Positions 24,901 through 39,900 of a stretch of 64,000 nucleotides of DNA are shown here, one piece after another. The DNA is taken from assembly GCF_037975245.1 (NCBI RefSeq), contig NC_092574.1:21351713-21415712 (forward strand). Reading direction: 5' to 3'. The notes beneath the pieces were generated by a model. That model was not told the DNA's origin and searched no databases. It saw only the letters and a program-made list of their open reading frames with translations. Positions within the stretch are counted from its first letter, which is position 1; the number at the start of each line of letters is the position of its first letter. This stretch comes from Apostichopus japonicus. Taxonomy: Eukaryota; Echinodermata; Holothuroidea; Aspidochirotida; Stichopodidae. A program made the translations under genes and the position numbers.

Positions 24901-27900
24901 TTCCATGACAGTTACTATTTCTTGGGAATCCTTGTCAAACATCCTAACAATGATTAGTCATAGTTTTCTGTGTGGATGTTAACTAGTGGTGACTCGATGT
25001 TAACAGGCGTGGGCCTATAATTGATACCCCTGGTATTCAACATTTTTTTTTTGCTTATTGTCTCTGTATGTGTTAATAATCATTTATACACTGGGAGAAA
25101 AACAATGTTTATGAAATATTGAAATCATATTCAATTACATGTCACAACAGCTAAGGGAATCATTTCCACTAAGTAAGCATTGAAGAACTTGTGCCATAAC
25201 GACTGTCACAGACCATCCACTGTTATCTATTTCTGGGGGTCATGTAGGGGTCATCTGACAAGAATAAGTCACCTCAATGTTCAGCTAGCAGTGTGGACTC
25301 ATCCTTAAGAGTCTCGCATTGTCAGCCAAGAGCATTCCATTACGTTGTTTTCTTTATATCCCCCTTTCTTCTTCTTCCCTCGTCAGCATCGGGTTCGTAG
25401 GTCTAGGTTTGATGGGTACTGGTATGGTCATGAACCTGATTAAGACAGGCCACAATGTCACAGTATGGAACAGGACACCGGAAAAGGTAAGTCTCTGCGT
25501 TCCTCTTTTTCGTCTCGGGCTTTTCTTGAAGCACGGATCACGCTCGTTTCGTCCCGCAACTCAACTCGTAGAACGACGCAAGGCCAAGCTTAGCAATAGC
25601 ATGATCTTGTACACGGTTTCCTAGATATTTTGTTTGCCATGTCAGGGTTCAGGCCTCATGCACCTGAATTGGTAGATGAATTCTACAATGCATGTTCTAA
25701 ATGACTGAAGGGTTATTTACTCCATGTTTTCAACGACCCCAGGTTGTTGCATTTTGGATTCACCGTTGCATTTTGTGGTACAGCATTTTCCCACTGCTTT
25801 CCCACTATGTTGACAATTTTCCAGAAAATCACACAAACCCATCATGGAAACTGCCTCACTGGAATTATTACTGGTTTGATCATCTTACTTGCACGAGTTT
25901 GTCTGAAAGCGAGCTGCATCTCGGGAAAAAAATGTGTGCTGTAACGGTGTAATTATCATGCGTTAGGCTATTATCGGTGGGTGGGGGGGCGGTTTGGAAG
26001 ATGTTTCTGTTGGCTGTCTATTTCATACTGAGCAAACGTCTGCACAGTTACAGCCAACTTACTGACTGTCAATAGATTTATACGTCACCAGAGTAGTTAT
26101 GGTTGTAAATGCCCAGGCCAGGTTTTATTTTTTAGTTATTTATTTGTATTTGTTGTTAGGAACAGACTTTGACATCCTTTTTAAGCTTCTCTTAATATCC
26201 CTTACCTCAATATCATCTTATCTCAATATCCTCTTATCTTCGTATCCCTCACCTCAATATCACCTTAACTTAATATCACCTTACCTCGATATCACCTAAC
26301 CTCAATATCCCTAACCTCAATATCCCCTTACCGCACCTACCTATCCACACCTTTACTTGACATACATGTAGGTATGACTGTTAATACGATAGCTGGTTTA
26401 TTGTTTTACTTGTATAAATTGCGGTTAATCTAGAAGTTGAAATAGCTTTGCTACAGTTATGGTGTAACCACTTACTTTATGTATTTGAGCAAACCACACA
26501 GAGATGGCATATTGTGTGGTCGGAACTGTCCATCAATACAACTTTTGAACCTGGAAAGTTCTGTGAAACTGAGTAGGACCATATAGTTACTTCATGGCGA
26601 TGAAGTGGCCGTCGTCCGATTTGGTTGTCATGAGATTTAAAGAGGTTATGAAAACACCTGTATGTTCTCGTAACTGCTGTATGTAGCTTGTACTCTTTGG
26701 CACTTCCATGGTCATTGCAACTATTACAGACTGGTGCCTTGTGTGTGTGCATTTTGGAATGTGTATTGACAATACAGTTTAAGGATGTCATTATGTTAAG
26801 TGGAGTTTGGCGGAAACAAAATAGAAGAAAAAATACTCGTTCCCAAAGAAAGTTCTTTGTAAGATGTCAAAAAAGGTGTTTTGAAGAAGTTTCATGGCAA
26901 ACAACATCAAAGCATCTAGCCCAGAGGTTAAAATTTTAATATATTTTTAATATTTGGATAAAAGAGGAATATAACTTTAGTAACCAGCTGGAAGTCATTT
27001 TCTATCCCTACCTCCTTTTTGGGGACCATTGATATCCAAAGTTTATAGAGGATGGTACCATTAGGTCTCAACTGAGAAACAGATGTCAGTATCATCCTGG
27101 TATTTGATCTAAAACGGCCAGAAAGTGGTTGATATGACTTTATGCATTTGTACATCATACCTGAAAGGAAACTAAAACTAAAAAGTTTTCATAAAAATTA
27201 TCTTTTATGCTTTTTTAGCATCGAATGATTTCAAACTTGTACTAAAATCTATGCAAAAATACTGTATTCAAGTTATACATGTGGGCACAAGAATTAATTA
27301 TGATTTGTTGCAGGCTGTCAAAACCCACTTCTGCCAGTGCCAAATTTTTATCTTTTTTGTTGTTGACAAATGACCCTTTAAACATCAGAGGCTCATCAAT
27401 CAAAGTGGCTGGACTTGTGAGTCTAGCACACAGACTTTCTTTGCTTTCTTTCAACTTCTTTTACAAATATTTGTTGTCACCTAGATCATCATTGATTCGT
27501 GTTTGATAACTTCACCTCCATTGTTGAACCCATAGATTGGTAAAGTTGACAAGTTACACATCAGCAGTCATTTGGTTACTATAAATTTCCCCAAAATATC
27601 AAATGTTAACACCTATCACACGTATGTCTCAATAAGCAGAGCTGTAAGACAATGTTAAGCCTAGTAAAAAGTACAAAGTAATGTAGGTTTTCCTGATTTG
27701 GTACTGGAAACTTTATAAGATTCTGTTTAAGAATGACTTTAGGGCAGACTTTTCATGTTTAAAAATATCTTAGTTAAACCCCATAATTCAAAAAATAAAT
27801 GAATGAAGTCCACCTGTACTACGCCAACATTCTTTGCCAAAAAATATCCATTAAAAATCTTTACGCTGTGTCGTACCAGATATTATGTATATATATCGTA

Positions 27901-30900
27901 GGTTCAACCTATCAATGGTTTACTCGTTTTGATTAATGCCAGCAATTACTGTCACCCGAAGGTTTAATATACTGCGTCAGTCTGCCTTCACAGTTATGTT
28001 ACAAATTGGCATCATTTCCGCTTCACTTTTTGTCTTCTTTTTCTTTAAATGCAGACATTAATAATAGTTGCTCATTCCTCATTCGAAATTGCAAGTCAGT
28101 TTATACGGTATTCGTGTCACAAAGTATGTAAATTCCCTGTTTGCTTTCAGTTGGCAATTTATCATGTGCAATTTATAAACCAATGCAGCTATTTTCTCCA
28201 TGATTTTGTGATGCAATTCATTGTAAAGTTATATGAAGACTTAAAATTTGCAACTCTTTTTTAGTTTAGCATGCATACAGAAGTATGTAAGGGACTTTGT
28301 CATTCCTTTTCTTAAGTGTAGGTAAATGCCTGGGTTTGAAAAGTGAAATTCAGCAGATCTGTTCTGAGGTTGATCTGATATGAGGTTGATCTGATCTATG
28401 GTTGATCTGGTCTGAGGTTGGGCTAGTCTGAGGTCGATCTGCAGTTGATCTCGTCTGAGGTTGATCTGGTCTGAGGTTGATCTGGTCTGAGGTTGATCTG
28501 GTGGTCTATGGTTGATCTGGTCTATGGTTGACATGGTCTGAGGTTGAGCTAATCTGAGGTTGATCTGGTCTGACATTGATCTGATCTGAGGTTGATCTGA
28601 TCCGAGGTTGATCTGATCCAGCTCATGTGTCATTCTAAGAATACTTTTTCAGGGATCGATGAAAATTCTCATCACGGAAAGGTATTGATCTTAAGAGTGC
28701 ACCATAAGTCTATAACTCCCCCTGGTTTTCAAAATGTTGGTGTCCATTTTTTAAGGGTCGCCCCCAAAACAAATTTTTTGAGGGTCGCCAAAAATTTTGA
28801 AGAAAATGATATTGACAGTATTTTAGGGGGGGGGAAGAAAGTAGAAAAATCTTGAACATAAATGACTTCAAAAGTTGCAAACAATAATACCATATTGGAA
28901 CTAAGCACCAAACAAATTCCCATGAACTTGGATTCCCCGGGCCACCACACCTGCCACCGGATGGTAACCACGGTGATGCAGGTTAAAATTCGCTAAGCAG
29001 ACGACATTGTATGCCAGGGCTCTAAATTAATTATTTATATTCAATGTATGATGCATGTGTGTGTTGAATGTTTTAATACTGGGTATCTACATCAATTTAT
29101 GAAAGGAAATGTCAAGAAATGTGTGCATTTTAGTGTTCTGCAAAAAAAAAAAGAGACTGTTTTACTATTTTTCAGAAAAAGACTATAGCAGAAGATCATA
29201 AATGATTAATCTTTAATATTTCCTCCTCGATTCTCATGTCAAATAATAAGTGCTCCTTACTTTATGGGTTTCTGATGTAGGAGAGTTATTGAAGGCTTAT
29301 GCCTCTAAATTCAGGCTATTAACTGACTAAAATATCAGTAGAGTTTGCTGTCTGCCAGTAGAAAAGAGGTAGAAAGGCACTTGCAAATGTGAAATTCTAT
29401 GTATGCAGTGTACCACCAGTGCTGGTGCAGCTCAGAGTAGACCGAAAGTAGACGGCTTATTACAGGCATGAAGTCATGCCTAGAATTTTCACTGTGATAT
29501 TTAGCCACTTGCCAATCCAGTTCTCATAATACAACGCATCCTGATGTCAGATATATGGAAATCATTTGGAATTTTTTGACTGACGATTGTTAACCAGTGT
29601 TTTAAGTTCATAATGCCTACTGTCAGCCATTTGTCAGTGCCTCCTTCTTTTCTACTGGCTAATAGCAAAATCCACTGACATCTAGCCACTAAATGGTGTG
29701 TAATCTCAAGACCTGCTAGTGTGCGCGATAAAATCGACTGCCGTAGAGCTTGATCGTGTATTGGATGAGTGTGACTACTGAAATGTAGAACATGCATTTG
29801 TTGGCCAAGCAAGGTGACAGTCAATCCAATCGGTGGAGTCCAGCAGTCACTTGGACACGAAATATTACCAAGTACTCTACGGAGAGTGAATGCGCGCTTG
29901 TGTGTGCATGCGTGTCCATTTCGATGTGTGTGTGTGTGTGTATTGCTGGCACAAAGTCCACCTCCCGGTACCCTCCACAGCATGTGTTTACACCGGCTTG
30001 GAAATCTATTCTGCTTACAGAGCTTCTGTGATCGGATGGTTACATTCCAGTAGAAGGCATCAAAGGCCATCAAATTGAATAAAGCTTTGTTGAGTTGAAT
30101 GCCAATTGTTGTTGAAATTCACCAAAGCATGATGATTTAGACAAGAATGCAAGGCTGTTGCCATTGTGACATCTTTATGACTTCCTGCCCTGCCCGAACA
30201 GAATATGTCACAGTGTAATCCAAAATTATTTAAAAAAAAGGTTGCTAAGTAGCAAACAACTTTGGATGACGTGTGACGACAGCTAGGGCTGCCTGATATT
30301 TTGATCCCTGTCGAGAGCTGCAAATCATCGGATGTACCTGACTCTCAGACTTTGTATTTATACGGAATGATGGTGTATGTGAATCAGAGATGAGGACATT
30401 GACCCCTTGTGGGTTCAAAGATACTGCCATTTATTCAATAAATAAAGCAGCATGTTTTGAAGCCGATCTGGCGTATGAGCAGAAAGTATTCCAGTAGTTG
30501 GTGGATCGTCCAAGTCACACTAGTGCATTGATTACGTGGTACCTTATTGCCTCTATTTTTCCAGTTTGGTTCTGCATTGCCTACTTTTCTATTGTTTCAT
30601 AAAGAGGGTACTGCACAGTCACTGTTGAAAAACGAACCCATAAGCCCCAATAGGGTTCAATTTATAGAGAAGTTGTGTCACTGACTGTGTTATTGATAGC
30701 AAGGCTCTGAAGGTCAGTGTATAAATGTTGTTGACCTGGCAAGAATGTGCAATGTAGACTAGATTTAGTTTCGTATGTTGCCTAAATTCACATACTGTGT
30801 TAAATTACATATGTTGCTGCACTGATAGACACTTAGTCAATTTGTAACCACTTCTATCAGTGGCAATTTTAATCTACAAAGCCTGAACTTAAACAACCAA

Positions 30901-33900
30901 AATTCCCACAAGGAAACTCAGAAACATCAGTTGAAATATTTTGAGACACTTTCATAGATATTATTTCACCCATTTATTGAAACTATTTGTCAGTAGACTT
31001 CAAAGCATGCGCAAAATTTGTCCTTGCTCCGTGCAGTTAAACTCTCCATCTTTTGCAAGTAGATGATTCTTTTCTATTCCTGGCTGAATCTGGTCAAATC
31101 GTAGATGAAATCACATTGCTAAAGGGTAGAACCACACAGCTGACCCAAATCAGCCAGATCGTCATCACCGCTAGCCTTTGAAAGAATGTCGTGGCCCAGG
31201 TTGCTAGATCACAAATTTACCCTTACCCTCATATATGCCATGGGATGATTCTTTGTGCCTTTTCCATGAACTCTAGATATCAGATATCCAAATTTGTGAA
31301 GGTAGACATATAGGTATGGTGGTGTTTGCATGAGAGTATGTAACATGAAGTACAATACTGTAGCAAATGGAAAACAGAATAACCCAGGAAAAATGTATCA
31401 AACCGAAGGGGGCCAAAAAAATATATAAAAATGTTTTCACGTACAGAGAGAAAAATAGACAAAGAGGCAATAGAATAATCTTGAATAAGTACATCATTTA
31501 TTTCGTGAAAAAAAAAGAAAAAAAACTTAATATGAAGGTGATAAATAATTTGGTATTTTGTGAAAGATTTTTTTTTTTTTTAAATCATTATTATTTAGTA
31601 TTATTCTATAGTAGGAGAAATAAGGTTCAAATGATAGAAGATAATCAGAGGATATTTTGGACTGATGGTGACAGAGGAAAAGACACGTGTCATTTCACAA
31701 AATGATAGATTAATTATGTTAATTACTTTAGTATTTGATGGACAAATTGAAACAAATTCCTGAGGCGATGAAAGATTTCTTATTCAATAATAGTGTTATT
31801 GTTACAACACTCAATTTGGAGACACAGACAGACATTGTGACAAGAATGGGGGGGAGGGGAGAAATATAAAACATGTTTCCGACCTTTGACCCTTAACCCA
31901 ACCAATGATAACAAACATGACAGAGGGTTTAAGTGATGATTTTGTCCGTAATTGTAAACAGCTGCTAAATGTTACTTTTAAGTGTCTTATACACGCCAGG
32001 AAATGTTCTCTAGTGCAGATTCATTTTTTTTTTTAAATGACGTTACTCTTTTTCACATGCCACTAGAAATACCACAATTATACTGAATACATGTATGCGT
32101 CTATCAAAGCTATCCATTTGATGACAAAGGCTTAAAAAAGAATTTTGTCAAATTAAAAAGGGCAGTTGAAAACGTGACTTGACATTCTTAGAAGAGTGAA
32201 CAGTGGTGAGTTATTAACTTCCTGTAGGAATTTATATATTGCTACTTCATCAAAGCATATATATGTGCTTGAGCATCTGAGTATGTGTAATTGTAAAATT
32301 ATGGTTTACCACTGAATATAATCATTTGAAATAAAAAGAAGGTTATCAGTATTTCATAACCAACACATTTTTTAACACATATTTTTTATTTTTTTATTTT
32401 TTCACATGTCATATGACAATCATCTAAAGTTGAACTTTGTTGACTTGCTGTAAATGAATCATGCAGTATATTTTGCCTTTTGCATGTTTGAAAAGAAGTC
32501 AGTCAAATTTTTTTTTTGATCCTTTTGAACACACACGTTGCTGTATTTTATGTAGAGTATTGCTGAGTAGCACTAGTGCATCGTCAAAGTGTTGTGTGTA
32601 TCTGTGTGTCATTCAGAACAAGGCCTCAATTTTATTGTTTGCAATAGACAGTTTGTCTTGTACATACAGGGTCTGTTTGACTTGTGATATATAAAATCTT
32701 GTTAATCAATCATTATAGCCCATTTGAAGAGTAAAGATTAAAGCAACAGCTGAGAGAAAAGCTCTGGTACAGTAATGTACCGATCATCGTTGCGATTATC
32801 ATTAAGTCAGTTGACTTCCTTAAAAGAAGTGAAGAATTGTAAATATGCTTTTTCAACCATTCCCTACACTCCATTCCCTCCCCTTCCCCTCCCTCCACCC
32901 CCCTCCCCCCAATTAAATACTTGACATCCTTTTTACCGTATATCAATTGTGATGAGTGGGTGAGCTAATTGTTTCAACACTTAATTTTATAAAATATGTC
33001 ACTATTTTAGTGATAAATGGGCAAACTTTGCACTTTAAAAAAAGAAAAGAAAAAAAAGAAGAAGACAGCCCACTGCTTTAAAAGCCTGCATTGTCTCTTA
33101 ACAATATCGCATTTAACTTTACGGTCCTTTATGGCTACAATTGAATTTTCAATTGAATCATCCTTTGAGTGTAATACTCATCTCGTTGGTTGGTGTTGGA
33201 TACTGTTACTACTGGTTCCAAAGTTCACCAACAGTTTTCCAACAAGTTTCTCTCATTCACATTGGAATTAAATAAAGAACTCCTTAAGGTACTTAAAAAA
33301 CGGGTACCTGTATATAAACGGGACATAGCCAAATTTCTATGAAATTGACTGAAATACGAAGCTTTACATGTATATACTTTAAAACACTTGAGAATTGTTT
33401 AGAGCTTGGGTATGTCTAAGAAATCCACAATTTCTCACTGGAAACTGGAAGACCTATTTTGGGGTCACTGGGTCATTCCTCCATAGTTTCTGTATGCCTC
33501 AGTATTAGAACAAATCTACCGAAACTCGTCAAACGATGTGCTGTCAGGTTAAATCTCACCAATAGCTGTATTGTACAGATGTACTGTACACAACATGTCT
33601 GGTTTGTACTGTAGACCTAGGCTCTGGCACCTTTGTGTTTTAGCGCTCGCCGCTTTACAAAAATCCTTTTCTTGATATAAATACCAGCTTATATCCATAC
33701 AAACGGTACCGCTTCATTTTATTCTTTTTGTAACAATATTTTTTTTTAACACATTTCAGAGCCTCGGCAAAGAAACAATACAATGGAGCTTGTGAATTAT
33801 AACCTAGTAAACGTGTGTTTCTAGGCATAGCATTTGATCAAAACATTGTAAAGTGCCAGACATGCACGATAATCGCTCTCTAAGCTCTGATGAAGAGAAC

Positions 33901-36900
33901 AACTATTCAACACCTGGGAAAAAGCCTAAAGCACTGTGATATTAAAACAAACTGGAATATAACCTTTGACTTTTTTAACACATTACAGTATGACCATCAA
34001 AATTGTATGAAAAAAACATGCATGTTTCGGGTAATAATGAATCAATTCTGAATCACAATTTCTCGCCTTTCTGATCGGTTATAATTAACAGATATTTCAA
34101 ACCTTAGGCAGTTTTGCTGTGATTTGGTTAGGCTTAATTGTTAATGCGAAAGCTGAGCTGCGTGTGGCTGGAACTGAGATCTGAATGAGAATAGTCAGGC
34201 TCGTGAATTGGAATTATACAAATTTAAAAAAAAAATTAAATTTGTTTTGTGCTTTGCATATTCGTAAAATGTCAATTGTAATTCAATTTGAATGACAGCC
34301 AAGATTGCTGTTCACTGTGAAGGCAATCCTGATTGTTGACGATGTTTTGGAAAAAGACGTTTAGAAACTTTATAACTTCAGCAGTAAAGAAAGAAACACA
34401 CTTTGGCAAGCTGTAATAATTCATCTTAAAGATCGTCGAATACAAAATTTTTGCAATTGACTCTAGACCTGTCCTATCGGTCTTCTCCATGATATACTGT
34501 ACTGTAGATATGTCTATAATCAAATAATATGTACAACTATATTGTTATCAATTATTCAATACGAACTTGCACATTTGAAATGTGAATAATTATATGGAGG
34601 GAATTTGGATTTACATCATAATCACAGGATATATATGTTACATTGGTAGAGTATGATGTTCATAAACATTATTTTCACATGCATCAAAGAAATCATTATA
34701 ATATCATTATAATATCTCAAAAAACTTGTTTAAGAAAAGTCGACGGAAACAAGATTTAATCTTGTTTACACGACATGACGTCAGATAAAAATTCAATCCC
34801 AACATTTTTGATCATTTTTCTTTTTTATTATTATTACTATCCTTCCCTTTTTGAATTGTATCAATTAGTTTGTACATTAAGTTTATATGATATCTGTGAA
34901 CAACATTCACAATCCATTTGCTTAGCATTTCCTATAGACCATTGAACCCACAAATTTATTCTTCCCAAAGAGGCATAGTATCTTAAACAGATTGTTGGGC
35001 AAGGAGAAGACGAGTGTCCCAAAGTGATGCTTACTAAAATGTTTTTTTTGGCAAGGTATCCCAATAATTCATAACACACTAGCCGAGAACATTTTACATG
35101 AACATGGCTGGAAAGATAAAACGGGTAATGTATCATAATGCTACTGTATGCAATGCGGAAAACTTGCCGTCCGAGTTCAAAGCTTAACAATTTTTGTCGA
35201 TTTAACGATAGTCTGATTTTGCATCTGTTATTGAGAGAAACTGCGATGCAAAATGTGGGCTCTTAGATAATTCATTACCCAATCTGCCTAAGTGTAGTTT
35301 TCATACACGAGTCTTCACTATGTGGGCATATGAATGTACTTGAATACATTGGAAAGGTGTTACGATTTAAAGGGCAAGCACCCAAAGTATTCATGGTACC
35401 AGAATTTATATATATTGTATCCAAGATAGATGTATTCTTCTTGGGCACTTAAATTAAATTACTACAAAATGACCGTCAGACTGTTTACAATTTGACGCAC
35501 CATGAACATTCTGATGATTTGAACTAACTTGTGTTTCCACCGCTTGAATACTGGAATGATTGCAACTTTGTGAGTTGTTGGGTAGGGTGAACCTCACTAA
35601 CCGCTTTGAATTTTGATCAGCTGCCTCCTCCATCTCCTTCTCCATCTCCTCCTCCTCCACTGTCGCTGCTGCGACCGCCTCTCCGTTGCACTCGGCGAAC
35701 ATGTCAAATGCCGGATTCTGGACACCACCGTTGTGGACTTCATTTCCTGTCAGAACTAACACAATATCTTCCATCGGAGGTCCAGTAGCGTCGGCGGTCG
35801 TCTCCGCGCCGTCGTGTTGGACTTCCGGCGCGGCCTCGTCTCCCTCGGTCAAGTTGCTATGCACCCTCTTGTAGTAGACCAAGCCGATCACGATGGTCAA
35901 CAGCAGACAGACACCGAACAAAGACGCCAGAGATATGAACGCATAGTGCATCTCGTCGCCTTCGGCTTTCGGCTTCTCCTTGTTCTGACCTCCCCAGGGG
36001 AACTGGTTTCGGGAGTTTGTCTTGTCGTGTGATTGAGACCCGAAGGTTATGTCGTCTTTCCACGGTCCGGTGGCGGACATGACCGTCGTCTCGATGCCTT
36101 GGGTGACCTGTACGATGCAGGTGGCCTGATGTTTATACTCCGTCAGTGCCGACACACAGATTCTGTAGGATGTACCAGGCAGTAGTCTCTCCACCACATA
36201 ACTTTGGAGGGATACCTCCGTGGGTTCCCTGTCGAAAGACTGAACAGAAGGGGACTCCAAATAGACCTCCACCACGTATCGGCCTTGGCTGCGGCCACTC
36301 CAACTGCTCCAGCTGATGGCGATCGAGGTAGTCGTCACTCTATCCACAGAAATCAGGATTTCACCCTGCGTAGATAATTTGTCGTCATCAGAGCGGACTT
36401 CACAGTGTCTCCCGCTGAAGGGAGGAACGCATTGACATGGCGGCTCTCTGCCTGGCCTGCAGGTGCCACCGTTACTACAGTAATCCTCGCAAGAGGGAGT
36501 CCTTTTCCTACGCCCTTTAATCATACATGATTCTAAGGAGGTGTTCCGGACTGCGTCGGCTTTAAGATACCTATCGCAATCCGTCGTATTTTGGTTTACA
36601 AGGCGAACATTCAAATCTAAGCTGCGAAACTGCTTCTCGAGCCAGTCTAGTGGGCAGCTACATGCTATGACGTTAGAGGAGAGATCTAAAACTCTTAACG
36701 GTGGTAGTTCCGACCACATGGCAGCCGGCAAAAGCGTCAGCCGGTTTTCTCGTAAGTTCAGTTCTCGCAGGTCTGACAAGCTTTTCAATCTGTGCAGATT
36801 TAGAAGAGATATTCTGTTATGGCTCAAATCGAGGGACGAAGTGTTCGGTGGGATTCCCTCCGGGATCTCTCGTAGCCCTAACCCACTACAGTTCACAGTT

Positions 36901-39900
36901 GTAATATTGCACTTGCATCTGGTCGGACAAGCCTGTGGGACCAGCGGGATGGCAGAGTGTGGAGGGTAGGCTAAGGTGAGACCGAGTGCCACGGGTAGAA
37001 CCATCATAAAATATCCTGACAGATTGAAGATGAAGAAGTAAAGCTTCATGCTGGCTGGTGATCAGGTGGCTGCATCACTCTCCTACATTTTCTTGGATGG
37101 TCGTTTTTAACTGCGGAAGAAAGAAAAGTTGAGAAAAACATGAGCCAGTTATAGTATATATGTGGTCCAGTGATTCTCGGTCGGGGAGTTTGTTGTGGGG
37201 GGAGGGGTAGATATTAGGGAAGATCTCCTTCCTGTTCCTTATTTGTTTTACTACTTTTTTTTTAGCCAGTTATGGTATACAAGTTGTGGTGGTACAGTAT
37301 CCATGAATTCAGCTTGTAAAGTGTAGTTTTACTTATAGGATATATATGGAACGCTCAATGCCAAAGTGAGGTGTGATATTGTTTCATCACAAAAAATTGA
37401 AATTTGAACATTTTACAAAATAACAAAAGGTCACATTAAATTTACAGTTTTCGATATTTCTATAATTACACACTGATTAGTTATGTACATATAAACGGTT
37501 ATAACCACATGTATGTGTCTTAGTTTAACTGTGGGGTATCCAATCACAAAGTAACCGTAGCTTGACGAAACAATCGTGCATGGCTAGAACACAGTAAAAA
37601 GTGCAGCTGTAGCCCATGTCACAGACTTTGCTCGAAATGTTGGAGACATTAATTAGATATAAAGGAAAAGGCCCGAGACTTTGAGGGCCTAAGCTGCGTC
37701 AGGCTGGAATTTGAGACTAACTTAGAACCTTTCTTACATCACAATTGCAATAATTGAAACAAGCCCAAACAATTTTTTGAGTTTTTTTTTAACACATGTT
37801 TTTTTGATGATGGCATCTTTCGGATCTCATTCTGTACATTCAGTCAAATTTTGGTACCACATTTAGGAAAGTATTAACTGCCAAACCTGCTTTACTAATC
37901 GCCAAATAATTGGCTACTAATTAATGTCTGATAGACAAATGAGATAAATTTGACAACCACTCCCCCTCCATCCACAAAAAAAGAGAGATTGTCATCTCAA
38001 CAGAGTGGTCTCTAGGGGCTTTTCGACATTGCAAGGCTCCTGAGTTCATGAGCTGTTATTGACTCCAAAATGTCACAACGGGCACTCATGTTTGATTTAA
38101 GAAGAAAAAAAAAACCTAAGCTAATTCCCCTACCCCTCCCTTTGTACCCCATTCATTGTTACCCTATTGTTCTTCCTCGAACTATCAGAGCTCTATGTAT
38201 TCAAGCAGTGTCGTTCTTGACCTTTTACTACTACCTACGCAAGGGTACATACAATTTTCCTTATATACCTATTTTTAGTTTGCCAAACTTCATTATTATT
38301 GTCTCATTATCGATATTGCCCTCGTAAATCCCTGTTACATATGGTACGGTTTACCATTGTGTTGACGTTATCACACCTCATTATATCGATTTTATTGTTT
38401 TGATGAGAGGCCATAACCCATTAGCAATTGTTTTAAAAGGTTGGTATGTGATAAATAAGGTTAAATGCTCTCACCTTACATTGTAAATTTGTCAGAATTA
38501 GAATTTAATTATCTTCTTAGATCTCTTCTTGTTGGTTGAAAAGTGAGAGATAGTTATTACTGTTTGTCATGCACAGAATTCGTTGCGGTTGATAAGATGT
38601 TGTAAAAAGACCTCAAAACTTTGAACAAAGTGTTGTCTGAACAAAAGAGTAGTATCTTAGGCTGACTTGACATATTCTTCCTCCACAAGACACTCAACGC
38701 CTAAGTACATTATGTAGTGCAAGATTCTAGTTCAAATCATTATTTTACAAGTCATTTCTGAGTTGAAATGTGTTGCTTTGAATACAGGGTTTGTACTTTG
38801 TGGTTAGTACCAATGTTGTAAGTAATCCCTATATTGTACGAGTATTTCATACATTTTAAAATACAGGGTTTGTACTTTGTAGCTCGTTACCAATGTTGTA
38901 TAAAGTGGTCAGTAAATTGTACAAGTATTTCTTACATTTTAAATACAGGGTTTGTACTTTGTAACTCGTACGGATTTTGTAAGTGGTCCGTATTTTGTAC
39001 AAATATTTGATACATTTTAAAATACAGGGTTTGTACTTTGTAGCTCATACTGATGTTGTAACCAGTCCCTTTATTGTACGAGTGTTTCATACATTTTCCT
39101 CATCTATTCTTACTCTTTATATACAGTCTGTATACAGTCTGTATACAGTCTTTTCAGATTCTGCAGAAAAGTAGACTTTTCCAACTTGAATTTTCTTTCT
39201 CATTCCTAGTATAGACGTTTGTTCATATCATCTGGTTCGTCAGTGTTTGCCAAACTTACAGTACTTAGTTTATAAACTTAAACATCAAGTATTATTTATT
39301 TACCAAAGTGCTTTTCTGTAACCTTCAATGCAGTGGGAAAGTCTACACTGGTAATAAGCAACTTATTTTCCACCAAATGCCTCAAGAGTCCTTTAAAAGC
39401 AACCCTCATTTGCATAATTTATTTTCCCACTTATACCAAATCAATAGAGTGACATTACTAAAAGTAGAATTACAAGAATTGAAAATTTTAGGGCACTCAT
39501 CTAGTTTTTTACAACAATTGGATCCTCTCCCCGACCCCGCCCCCTCCCACCCTCGCAGCCTGCGATTATATGATCCAATTCATTTTTAAAACTTTTGTGG
39601 TGGAGACACTTTGTAAGCAACTGTAACACATGCTGAAAAATTTAACAGATATGTTATTGTTTAAATGTTTTGGGTTTTTTGGGGGAGGGGGGGTTGGTAT
39701 TCTGCATTATTTGAAATGAATTTTACTGGTCAACTGTTATTTATCAGAACTTTTAAGATTCAAAATGAAAGTTCGCCTCAGAACCTAATGGATGACTTGT
39801 ATGCAAAAGTTGGATTTTATATACAGTACATGTTACAGACAATTATAACCGACTCACTATCACATCCAGACTCCCATTTTGTTTTATCTATGTATATAGT

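Larger units (their letters stand above)
25487..35400. other. GLYR1 intron 8, left part, non-coding
   Basis: No exon with homology was found. It contains two minisatellites, a short (GT)n tract at 29925-29941 and AT-rich filler. The 190-codon minus frame at 30073-29501 spans that (GT)n tract and shows no domain or splice context. Confidence 0.5.

Noticed and set aside
28241-28633. 130-codon [11 protein letters not shown]-like frame
   Set aside because: Explained wholly by the 16-bp minisatellite.
29501-30073. 190-codon open frame on the minus strand
   Set aside because: It spans a (GT)n tract, has no domain, no splice context and overlaps several equally open frames on the other strand.
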